NCBI GenBank assembly: GCA_028288985.1
Contig: JAQGHE010000005.1
Coordinates: 1 to 15,039, forward strand
Source of the DNA: Candidatus Saccharimonadota bacterium
GTDB taxonomy: Bacteria; Patescibacteriota; Saccharimonadia; Saccharimonadales; UBA10212
Length of the DNA: 15,039 nucleotides
Reading direction: 5' to 3'
Shown here: positions 1 to 6,383 of the stretch, piece by piece
Layout: every line of letters starts with the position of its first letter
Numbering within the stretch: the first letter of the stretch is position 1
Program-made: the position numbers and the translations under genes
Notes under the pieces: model-generated
Databases searched by the model: none
Seen by the model: the letters and a program-made list of their open reading frames with translations, nothing else
What the model was told of the DNA's origin: nothing

Positions 1-222
1 ACGGATGTTAAGTACAAGTACCCAATTTTACGTTTCACAACAGAGGTCAGCAGCGGCACGTATATCCGCACCCTGGCCGAAGATATCGGTGAGAAGCTGG
101 GCACCGGCGCCTATTTATCAGCCCTCCGCCGCACCGGGGTTGGAAAGTTTAGTATTGCCGACGCTAGTCAGCTAGATGAATTTAAGTCCGATGAAACCGT
201 GTCTGACAAACTAATAGAGTAG
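1..222 (+). CDS. truB: tRNA pseudouridine(55) synthase TruB, C-terminal fragment
   Basis: Only the last 73 codons are inside the window; the N-terminal part with the catalytic Asp lies upstream. The visible frame carries the late TruB core motif VSSGTYIRTLA (fragment residues 16-26), then a conserved LGTGAYLSALRRTGVGKF-type stretch, which is diagnostic for the family. TruB isomerises U55 in the T-loop of elongator tRNAs in the cytoplasm. The protein ends about 20 residues after this motif, so it has no long C-terminal PUA-like domain. The candidate promoter of the next gene overlaps its 3' end. In many bacteria truB is followed by ribF and rpsO; here an FHA-domain gene follows instead. Confidence 0.93.
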   Translation, partial: TDVKYKYPILRFTTEVSSGTYIRTLAEDIGEKLGTGAYLSALRRTGVGKFSIADASQLDEFKSDETVSDKLIE

Positions 223-231
223 TGGTAGTAT
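203..231 (+). promoter_or_regulatory. Candidate sigma-70 promoter giving a leaderless FHA-gene transcript
   Basis: CTGACA (203-208, 5/6 of the -35 consensus), a 17-bp spacer, then TAGTAT (226-231, 4/6) preceded by the extended -10 dinucleotide TGG. The predicted start site is about 238, one base before the ATG at 239. No Shine-Dalgarno sequence precedes that ATG, which fits leaderless initiation. The promoter lies across the 3' end of truB. Confidence 0.42.
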
Positions 232-238
232 CTGTTAT

Positions 239-754
239 ATGAAATATGGTGAAGTCCAAATAGCTAATCTCAGGGCCGAAGAGCGGTCCATAAACTTGAT
301 TGAATATTACGGTCGAGTGTCGGTTCACTTAGGGTCGGCGGCTTTCAGCCTATTGGGAATACCAGAAGAAGCCGGCCTGCATCCCTCAACGGTGTCATTC
401 AGTGAGCAGAAAGCGGGGTATCAAAGGGAGATTCTTCCCAGGTCGGCGGACTTAGAGCCAGGCAATAGTGTGAGAATAGGCAGACGTCGCGGCTTAGAGA
501 TATTCGATGCCCAAGGCGAGGTTGACGAAGCGCGTATGGCACAGATATACAATCCAGGGCTCCAAGCGTCTTTAAAATCTGATATCCATTTATCAAAAGA
601 ACACCTAGAGATAGAAGTGGTTGAAGCATCTGACTTAATTATTAGAGACCTTGGCTCAACAAATGGGACCATAGTCAAATACGATGATTGGATCCCAGAT
701 GAGGGCCCAGTAAAGCCGGTTATTAGGCGGGGCAATCTGCGTCTAGTTGAGTAA
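239..754 (+). CDS. FHA-domain (phosphothreonine-binding) protein
   Basis: This 171-aa protein has the signature of a forkhead-associated domain in its C-terminal half: IGRRRG at 80-85, LSKEHLEI at 118-125 (the S-x-x-H core, S119 and H122) and DLGSTNGT at 137-144. FHA domains bind phosphothreonine peptides, with the S-x-x-H and STNG loops contacting the phosphate. The 38-residue gap between the GR and SxxH motifs is longer than usual, so a loop insertion is likely. Residues 1-70 match no domain I recognise. There is no signal peptide or membrane segment, so it should be cytoplasmic. It is followed after 42 nt by a small Thr-repeat gene and may share its transcript. No kinase is visible in the window. 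Codon use (AGA, AGG, ATA) looks less adapted than that of the neighbouring rpsO and pnp. The FHA call is firm; the cellular role is unknown. Confidence 0.82.
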   Translation: MKYGEVQIANLRAEERSINLIEYYGRVSVHLGSAAFSLLGIPEEAGLHPSTVSFSEQKAGYQREILPRSADLEPGNSVRIGRRRGLEIFDAQGEVDEARMAQIYNPGLQASLKSDIHLSKEHLEIEVVEASDLIIRDLGSTNGTIVKYDDWIPDEGPVKPVIRRGNLRLVE

Positions 755-796
755 CTAAACTTCACCAAAACTACTTGCAAAAATAGCCAATAAAAA

Positions 797-1027
797 ATGA
801 CACAAGAACGAGTATCAATTTCTGACCCCGATCCAAGAGAGCATACGACTCTAGGACGAAACGATCGAATGAGTTTTACTCCGGAGAAAGATGGTCTAGA
901 AGAGTTACCGCATAACGATCCAAGAAACCACACAACTCTGGAGCAAAATGACCTCAATACTCACAGCCCAGAAATAGATAGGGAGAGAATGGAAGCCTCT
1001 CTTGCCGACTCAGAAGAGTCGGAATAA
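797..1027 (+). CDS. Small acidic protein with two 29-residue Thr-containing repeats
   Basis: A 76-aa hydrophilic, acidic protein with no hydrophobic core, probably disordered. It contains a tandem duplication: DPREHTTLGRND at 12-23 and DPRNHTTLEQND at 41-52. Similarity continues in register, with TPEKD at 28-32 matching SPEID at 57-61. The period is 29 residues, or 87 nt. No SD precedes the ATG. The in-register repeat at both protein and DNA level supports real coding. Its position right after the FHA gene suggests, as inference only, that the repeated H-T-T-L threonines are phosphorylated and read by the FHA protein. I know no family for it. Confidence 0.6.
   Translation: MTQERVSISDPDPREHTTLGRNDRMSFTPEKDGLEELPHNDPRNHTTLEQNDLNTHSPEIDRERMEASLADSEESE
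830..979 (+). repeat. Tandem 87-nt imperfect repeat inside the small acidic ORF
   Basis: Two units start at 830 and 917. The first 36 nt of each agree at about 26 positions, and differences are mostly third-codon or conservative changes. The encoded cores DPR-x-HTTL-xx-ND are almost identical, followed by T/S-P-E-x-D. The pattern suggests an old internal duplication kept under protein-level selection. Confidence 0.7.
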
Positions 1028-1038
1028 TTCTGTTCCTG

Positions 1039-1067
1039 TTGCCAAACCACCCCTGACGTGATAGAGT
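1039..1067 (+). promoter_or_regulatory. Candidate promoter for rpsO
   Basis: TTGCCA (1039-1044, 5/6) and TAGAGT (1062-1067, 4/6) with a 17-bp spacer. The predicted start site near 1074 leaves only about 6 nt before the rpsO ATG, and no SD is present. This would be another nearly leaderless transcript. It overlaps nothing else in this 52-nt gap. Confidence 0.38.
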
Positions 1068-1079
1068 TAGACTCAACAA

Positions 1080-1346
1080 ATGATTACTAGTGAGAAAAAG
1101 GCCGAGGTCACCAAGGATCTTAAGGCTCATGACAAAGACAGTGGTTCCCCTGCGGTGCAGGTTGGAATCATGACTGCTCGTATTGCCGAACTTACAGACC
1201 ACATGAAGAAGAACAAGCATGACTTTGCCGCCCGCCGGGCACTGCTGCAGCTGGTAGGTAAGCGCAAACGGCTTTTGAAATATATCGCCGAGCAAAGCGG
1301 AGAAGAATATTTAGCTTTGATCAAGAAACTCGGCATTCGCCGCTAA
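1080..1346 (+). CDS. rpsO: 30S ribosomal protein S15
   Basis: An 88-aa protein, the usual S15 length, with the expected all-helical core and recognisable motifs: an N-terminal K-helix, GSPAVQVGIMTARI at about 22-35, then LTDHMKKNKHDFAARRALL and LVGKRKRLLKYI in the 16S rRNA-binding region. It ends with KLGIRR, as S15 proteins do. S15 is a primary binder of the 16S central domain and helps form bridges to the 50S subunit. It is followed by pnp, the classic rpsO-pnp order, with a 177-nt structured gap between them. The ATG has no SD, only a short A-rich stretch. Confidence 0.97.
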   Translation: MITSEKKAEVTKDLKAHDKDSGSPAVQVGIMTARIAELTDHMKKNKHDFAARRALLQLVGKRKRLLKYIAEQSGEEYLALIKKLGIRR

Positions 1347-1362
1347 GTGCCCAGACTATAAG

Positions 1363-1381
1363 CCGCTCTTACCAAGAGCGG
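1363..1381 (+). other. Hairpin just downstream of rpsO
   Basis: An 8-bp perfect stem, CCGCTCTT (1363-1370) paired with AAGAGCGG (1374-1381), closed by the loop ACC. It begins 16 nt after the rpsO stop. No T-run follows (the next bases are acaagcttg), so it is not a canonical intrinsic terminator. It may protect the rpsO 3' end or mark a processing point between rpsO and pnp. A 10-nt palindrome (1382-1391) lies immediately after it. Confidence 0.6.
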
Positions 1382-1434
1382 ACAAGCTTGTGCACATTAA
1401 CGAGGTAAATTAAATCCGTTCGCGGCCAGAGCCT

Positions 1435-1479
1435 CAGATATATCGCCGATCTAAAATCAGCACAAGTGGCATATATTTG
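1435..1479 (+). promoter_or_regulatory. Long stem-loop in the pnp leader, possible autoregulatory RNA element
   Basis: The strand CAGATATAT-c-GCC (1435-1447) pairs with GGCATATATTTG (1468-1479). This gives 12 pairs with one bulged C and one G-U wobble around a 20-nt loop. The loop contains ATCAG (1456-1460), which is complementary to CTGAT (1484-1488) just 3' of the stem, so a pseudoknot is possible. In Escherichia coli, PNPase represses its own synthesis through a double-stranded leader processed by RNase III. An analogous role here is inference from position and shape. The remainder of the 177-nt gap shows no convincing promoter. Confidence 0.5.
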
Positions 1480-1523
1480 CACCCTGATCGCGAAGTACGG
1501 AGAAAGGACTCTCTCATAAAAAA

Positions 1524-3665
1524 ATGAGCGAAACAATAAACCCATTTGGTAAAAAAATTATTTCAGTCAGCGGCGACTTTTGCGGCCGCGAACTGACATT
1601 GGAAACGGGGCGCCTAGCCTTTCAAGCCGGTGCAAGCGTTACGGCGCGCTACGGCGATACCGTAGTGCAAGCTATGGCAAGCGTGGGCAAGCCCGTGCAG
1701 GGCCTGGATTTCTTCCCCTTGAGCGTTGATTACGAAGAGCGTTTTTACGCCGCCGGTAAGATCAGCGGAAGCCGCTTTATTAAACGCGAAGGCCGCCCCA
1801 GCGAGGAAGCGATCCTAGCCGGGCGACTGATAGACAGGCCTATCCGCCCGCTGTTTCCTAAAGGCTATCGTAACGAAGTGCAGGTTATTGCTATGGTTAT
1901 CAGCCTCGATCCGGAGCTGCGCCCCGATATCATTGCCATGATAGCCTGCAGCGCCGCTCTGCGCCTGGCCGGCGCGCCTTTTGATGGCCCGGTGGCCGGT
2001 GTACGCATCGGTATGATTGACGGTAAGCTTAAAGCCTATCCGACCACCAGCGAATTGGCTGACAGCAAGCTGGATCTAACAGTTGCCGGCACCAAAGAAG
2101 CAATTATGATGGTTGAGGCCGGCGCCCGCGAAGTAAGCGAAAAGACGCTGATTGAAGCCATTGAGCTGGCGCATGCGGTCTTTCAGCCGGCTCTTGTACT
2201 GCAGGAGCAACTGGCTAAGAAGGTTGGTGTTAAAGAACTAAGCTACGAAACAGTTATGCCCGATGAAACCATCCAGGCGGCGGTGGAAGCTTTTCTTAGC
2301 AAAAAGATTGGCGACACCCGCGGCAACCAAGAAGAAAGAGATGTTAAGATAAGTGCCCTTAAAGAAGAGTTGATCGAGCACTTCACTAAACAGCTTGGCG
2401 AGGATGCCCATTTGGGAGAACACTTGGAAGCCTTTGAAATCGCTATTAAAAATGAGGTTCGCCGGTCTATTTTGGAAGACGGATTACGTCCTGATAACCG
2501 CAAGCCTACCGACATCCGCCAGATTTCCTGCGAAGTCGGAGTTTTGCCAAGAGCCCACGGCAGCAGCATCTTTACCCGCGGCTCCACTCAGGCGCTGAAC
2601 GTTACTACGCTTGCGCCGCTTAGCTATGTGCAGTTGATCGACACCATGGAAGAGAATACTCAAAGACGATTCTTCCATCACTACAACATGCCGGGTTATG
2701 CCTCTGGCGAAATTAAACGCCTGGGCAGCTCCAGTCGTCGCGAAATCGGCCACTCCGCTCTTGCTCAAAGGGCACTGGAGGCCGTATTGCCGGAGGAAAA
2801 TGATTTTCCTTACACGATCCGCACAGTGACTGAAATTATGAGCAGCAACGGCAGCACCAGTATGGCTGCGGCCTGCAGCGGCTGCTTGAGTCTGATGGAT
2901 GCCGGTGTTCCGCTAAAAGCCCCGATTAGCGGCATCGCTATGGGTTTAATCACAGACCCCGCCTCTGGCAAGCACGTAGTATTAAGTGATATTGCCGGCG
3001 CAGAAGATTTTGCCGGAGATATGGACTTTAAAGTGGCTGGTACCAGCGCCGGCGTAACGGCCCTGCAGATGGACATCAAAGTTCACGGCATTACACCTGA
3101 AATCATGGGTAAAGCCTTAGAGCAGGCCAAAGAAGGGCGAGCTAAAATCCTCAGCGATATGCTTAGCGTCCTGCCGGAACCAAGAAAAGAACTTAGCCCG
3201 TACGCGCCGCGCGTAGAAACCATGCAGATCAATCCGGATAAAATCCGCGAAGTTATCGGCAAGGGCGGGGAAACGATCCAGAGAATAACCGGCGAGACCG
3301 GTGCCGATATCGACATCAAAGACGACGGTACGATCATGATCGCCAGCCCCGACAAGAAGAGTATTGACGCCGCCCGCCAGTGGATTGAAAGCATTACCGC
3401 CGAGCCGGAAGTCGGCAAAATATACAAAGACGCGCCGGTAGTCAGTGTTATGGATTTCGGAGCCTTTGTGCAGGTTATGCCCGGTAAGGACGGCCTGGTG
3501 CATGTTTCTGAAATGAGTGAAGAGCGGGTAGAAAGACCCAGCGATGTAGTCAAAGAAGGCGACAAAGTGAACGTAAAACTGGTGGCTATAGACGACCGCG
3601 GCCGCCTGCAGCTATCAATGAAAGCCGCCGCTCGGGAACTAAATAACGAAAATGGCAAAAAGTAA
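1524..3665 (+). CDS. pnp: Polyribonucleotide nucleotidyltransferase (PNPase)
   Basis: A 713-aa protein of normal PNPase length. Order of parts: first RNase PH domain (about 12-145), helical linker domain, second RNase PH domain (about 320-545), KH domain with the GxxG-type loop IGKGG at 578-582, and S1 domain (about 630-702). The catalytic stretch D-I-A-G-A-E-D at 489-495 followed by GDMDFKVAGT matches the phosphate-site region of the family. PNPase degrades RNA 3' to 5' using phosphate, and can also extend 3' ends. The ATG sits in an A-run; a GGAGAAAGG sequence lies about 16 nt upstream, far for an SD. The last codons overlap the next gene by 14 nt, implying coupled translation. RNase J lies two genes downstream, so two major RNA-decay enzymes are neighbours. 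Confidence 0.98.
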   Translation: MSETINPFGKKIISVSGDFCGRELTLETGRLAFQAGASVTARYGDTVVQAMASVGKPVQGLDFFPLSVDYEERFYAAGKISGSRFIKREGRPSEEAILAGRLIDRPIRPLFPKGYRNEVQVIAMVISLDPELRPDIIAMIACSAALRLAGAPFDGPVAGVRIGMIDGKLKAYPTTSELADSKLDLTVAGTKEAIMMVEAGAREVSEKTLIEAIELAHAVFQPALVLQEQLAKKVGVKELSYETVMPDETIQAAVEAFLSKKIGDTRGNQEERDVKISALKEELIEHFTKQLGEDAHLGEHLEAFEIAIKNEVRRSILEDGLRPDNRKPTDIRQISCEVGVLPRAHGSSIFTRGSTQALNVTTLAPLSYVQLIDTMEENTQRRFFHHYNMPGYASGEIKRLGSSSRREIGHSALAQRALEAVLPEENDFPYTIRTVTEIMSSNGSTSMAAACSGCLSLMDAGVPLKAPISGIAMGLITDPASGKHVVLSDIAGAEDFAGDMDFKVAGTSAGVTALQMDIKVHGITPEIMGKALEQAKEGRAKILSDMLSVLPEPRKELSPYAPRVETMQINPDKIREVIGKGGETIQRITGETGADIDIKDDGTIMIASPDKKSIDAARQWIESITAEPEVGKIYKDAPVVSVMDFGAFVQVMPGKDGLVHVSEMSEERVERPSDVVKEGDKVNVKLVAIDDRGRLQLSMKAAARELNNENGKK

Positions 3666-4218
3666 GCAAGAGCAACTGGATAAGATTAGGGAGAAAATCT
3701 TGAAAGACAATGTTAGTCCGGAGTTGGCCTCCACCGCAACCCAATTGGTTTTTGGTGATGGCAACCCGGATGCCGATGTAGTGTTTGTCGGGGAAGCGCC
3801 AGGCAAGAACGAGGACCTGAAAGGCCTGCCGTTCGTAGGGGCAGCCGGGAAGTTTCTGGACGAAATGCTGGCGCACATTGGCCTATCAAGAAAGGACATC
3901 TATATAACCAATATAGTTAAGTACCGCCCGCCTGAGAACCGGGACCCACTGCCAGAAGAAAAGGCCGAATTTTTACCCTATTTACAAGCCCAGCTGGAGG
4001 TTATAGCTCCTAAACTGGTGGTCACCTTAGGTCGCCACAGTATGGATAGCCTCTTGCCGGGACTGCAAATAAGCAAGTGCCATGGGCAGCCCAAACGATA
4101 CCAAGGGCAGGTGTATATGCCTCTGTTTCACCCGGCAGCCGCCCTTTATAGCGGGGGTATGCGAGCGACCCTGTTAGACGATTTTGCCAAAATCCCCCGC
4201 GTGCTCGCAACTATTTAA
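3652..4218 (+). CDS. Family-4-like uracil-DNA glycosylase lacking the Fe-S cysteines
   Basis: This 188-aa protein fits the UDG superfamily, closest in motif style to family 4 (UDGa). It has GEAPGKNED at 47-55, LPFVGAAGKFLDEML at 59-73, YITNIVKYRPPENRDP at 84-99, VVTLGRHS at 123-130 and a late HPAAAL motif at 160-165. Such enzymes remove uracil from DNA to start base-excision repair. Family 4 enzymes normally carry four cysteines for a 4Fe-4S cluster: an N-terminal C-x-x-C, one after VVK, and one about 15 residues later. Here the corresponding positions are T28/Q31, Y91 and the A105-L108 region. The only cysteine is C143, outside those sites. The fold is clear, so this is probably a cluster-less variant. 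The ATG overlaps the pnp stop region by 14 nt. UdgX's KRRIH loop is absent. Confidence 0.88.
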   Translation: MAKSKQEQLDKIREKILKDNVSPELASTATQLVFGDGNPDADVVFVGEAPGKNEDLKGLPFVGAAGKFLDEMLAHIGLSRKDIYITNIVKYRPPENRDPLPEEKAEFLPYLQAQLEVIAPKLVVTLGRHSMDSLLPGLQISKCHGQPKRYQGQVYMPLFHPAAALYSGGMRATLLDDFAKIPRVLATI

Positions 4219-4261
4219 TGAATGAAAATCTACAAATTTTAAGAAAGGAAAATAACCAAAA

Positions 4262-6304
4262 ATGAATCCTAAAAGAACCAACCAACCAAGAAGAAAACCT
4301 GACGCCGCCGGCTCGGGCCCTATTCGCAATGTGTCGCGAGGAGCGGCCATGCGGGCTCAAAAGCAAGCCGTTTCAGACGCCAATAAAAAGGCTAACCAAT
4401 ATCAACCAGCCTCCGCTTCGCCCACCGAGCGCCCCAAGCGCGCAAACGTCATAGACGACCGTCCTCAGCTGAAAATCATCGGCCTAGGCGGTATGGACGG
4501 CGGCGGAAGCAAGAACATGATGGTGATTGAATACCAAAATGATGCGATTGTAATCGACTGCGGTAACGACCTTGGGGTCGATCTGCCCGGCATCAACTAT
4601 GGTATCGCCGACACCACCTACCTGGACCAAATAAAATCCAAGCTCCGCGCCTTCGTAATCAGCCACGGACACCTCGACCACATCGGGGCATTGCCTCACA
4701 TCCTACCGAAGTACAACGTCCCGGTGTACGGCAGTCGCTTTACGATCGGCCGTGTGGAAGAAATATTCCAAAACTTCGGCCTGCCAATGCCGGAAGGCTT
4801 TGAGCTTAAAACCGTAATCATGAACGAGGATACGCACGAGCGCCTGAAAGTGGGTGAGTTCTTTGTTGAACTCATCCGGGTAACTCATGCCATTCCCGGC
4901 AGTACAGCGATAGTCATAGACTCTCCTGTCGGACGCATGATTAACACTGGCGACTTCCGCCTAGATCCTAACCCACTGGACCATGAGCGCACCGACGTGG
5001 CTCGTCTGGAAGAGTTGGGCAAGGAGGGGGTACTGGTGTTGATGAGCGAATCCACCACCACCGAGCGCCCCGGCAGAACTCCCAGTGAAAGCACTATCGA
5101 ACAAAGCTTCGTCAACATTATGGATAAGGCCCCTGGCCGGATCTTTGTGGCTATTTTCAGTACCAATGTTAACCGCATCCAGATGATCGTCAACGCTGCC
5201 GTGCATCACAACCGCAAGGTTGCGCTTGATGGACGCAGCATGATCAGCACTCTGGAAATGGCTGTACGAAACGGCTTCATGAAGATTCCAAAAGGTACAT
5301 TCGTACCGATTGCCTCTGTCCCCAGTCTGAAAGACGAGGATGTGGTGGTTGTCTGTACCGGCGGTCAGGGTGAACCCAACTCTGCGCTTCAGCGCATGAG
5401 TATGGGCGACCATAAACATGTCCACCTGAAAGATCAGGACACCGTGATCCTTTCCAGTACGCCCATCCCGGAAACCGGTAACGACGCCCTTATAGGCGTT
5501 ATGGTAGATGACCTGATGCGCAAAGGCGTACACGTCTTCCGCCACGAAACCTATCTGATCGATAACAACGGTCCGCTGCACGTTTCTGGACACGCTAGCA
5601 TGGATGAGTACGCCGACATGATCAATATGGTTAAGCCCAAGTACTTCATACCTATCTGGGGCCCATATCGTTCTAAGAAGCGTCACATCGATATCGCTAT
5701 AGAACACGGCATTCCGCGCGCCAACTGTGTTAATGCTGAAAACGGAGACGTCATCAACATCACACCCGAAAAGATAAGCGTGAATGGCCAAGTGCCTCAC
5801 GGTACCATCCTGGTAGACCAGACAGGTGCCATAGTTAGCAGCATCGTCGTCAAAGACCGCGTGCTGCTGGCGGAAGAAGGCCTGGTGGCCGTAGTGCTTA
5901 CCGTAGATAAGAAAACTGGCCAGTTATTGACTAGTCCGGACATCATCAGCCGCGGCTTCATCTACATGAAGGACTCCGAGGATCTGATGAACGCTTTCCG
6001 TGCCGAACTGCGCAGGGCAGTTACCCAGCGCTTCAAGCGAGTTGATCTGGATCGCTTCAAAGCCGAACTTAAAGACTACGTCACTCATTTCCTATATGAG
6101 CAGACGCAGCGTAGCCCGATAGTCATACCGGTAGTTAACGTCATTGGTGGCAGAACAGAGAAACAGCCGGCAAATAATGGCGGAACCAATGCCGGTACTC
6201 AAGCTCCAGCACCAAAGTCGCCTGAAGAAGTAGCTTTGGATCAGCAGCGCCGCTTTGCGCAGATGAGACAGCGTCTGCTTAACCAAGACGCCCGCGTTGA
6301 CTAG
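4262..6304 (+). CDS. rnj: Ribonuclease J (metallo-beta-lactamase / beta-CASP)
   Basis: A 680-aa protein. The beta-lactamase motif SHGHLDHIGALPH starts at S134, with metal ligands H135, H137, D139 and H140. H209 (in THAIPGS), D231 (in NTGDFRLD) and H440 (in HVSGHAS, 440-446) supply further expected ligands and the beta-CASP signature. RNase J cuts RNA internally and degrades it 5' to 3'; it replaces or complements RNase E in many bacteria. Residues 1-65 form a basic, low-complexity extension rich in R, K, N and P that the Bacillus enzymes lack. A Gly/Asn/Pro-rich linker (about 628-650) precedes a helical C-terminal tail. An SD-like AAGAAAGGA ends about 12 nt before the ATG. It lies 43 nt after the UDG gene and probably shares its transcript. 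Confidence 0.96.
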   Translation: MNPKRTNQPRRKPDAAGSGPIRNVSRGAAMRAQKQAVSDANKKANQYQPASASPTERPKRANVIDDRPQLKIIGLGGMDGGGSKNMMVIEYQNDAIVIDCGNDLGVDLPGINYGIADTTYLDQIKSKLRAFVISHGHLDHIGALPHILPKYNVPVYGSRFTIGRVEEIFQNFGLPMPEGFELKTVIMNEDTHERLKVGEFFVELIRVTHAIPGSTAIVIDSPVGRMINTGDFRLDPNPLDHERTDVARLEELGKEGVLVLMSESTTTERPGRTPSESTIEQSFVNIMDKAPGRIFVAIFSTNVNRIQMIVNAAVHHNRKVALDGRSMISTLEMAVRNGFMKIPKGTFVPIASVPSLKDEDVVVVCTGGQGEPNSALQRMSMGDHKHVHLKDQDTVILSSTPIPETGNDALIGVMVDDLMRKGVHVFRHETYLIDNNGPLHVSGHASMDEYADMINMVKPKYFIPIWGPYRSKKRHIDIAIEHGIPRANCVNAENGDVINITPEKISVNGQVPHGTILVDQTGAIVSSIVVKDRVLLAEEGLVAVVLTVDKKTGQLLTSPDIISRGFIYMKDSEDLMNAFRAELRRAVTQRFKRVDLDRFKAELKDYVTHFLYEQTQRSPIVIPVVNVIGGRTEKQPANNGGTNAGTQAPAPKSPEEVALDQQRRFAQMRQRLLNQDARVD

Positions 6305-6329
6305 CTATACGCCTAAGGGTCTCCTCTCA

Positions 6330-6358
6330 TTGACATTTTAAAGTGTTTATGGTAATGT
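6330..6358 (+). promoter_or_regulatory. Sigma-70 promoter upstream of the 199-aa gene
   Basis: Perfect TTGACA (6330-6335), 17-bp spacer, then TAATGT (6353-6358) with an extended -10 TGG directly before it. The predicted start is about 6365, giving a 19-nt A-rich leader with no SD before the ATG at 6384. It lies in the 79-nt gap after RNase J, so the 199-aa gene is probably a separate transcription unit. Confidence 0.62.
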
Positions 6359-6383
6359 TCAATAAGTTAAACTAAAAATAAAT

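Noticed and set aside
421..957. 178-aa minus-strand frame spanning the FHA gene and the small repeat gene
   Set aside because: The plus strand encodes a clear FHA domain and an in-frame repeat here; the minus product is low-complexity Ser/Arg-rich.
1363..1381. Intrinsic terminator after rpsO
   Set aside because: The hairpin is good, but no T-tract follows, so it is listed only as a hairpin.
3083..3658. 191-aa minus-strand frame opposite the end of pnp
   Set aside because: Ser/Ile/Leu-rich mirror of the KH and S1 coding region, with no recognisable domain.
4961..5800. 279-aa open frame on the minus strand inside the RNase J gene
   Set aside because: It is antisense to a complete, motif-bearing RNase J, is His/Val-biased as expected of a mirrored frame, and shows no domain or SD.
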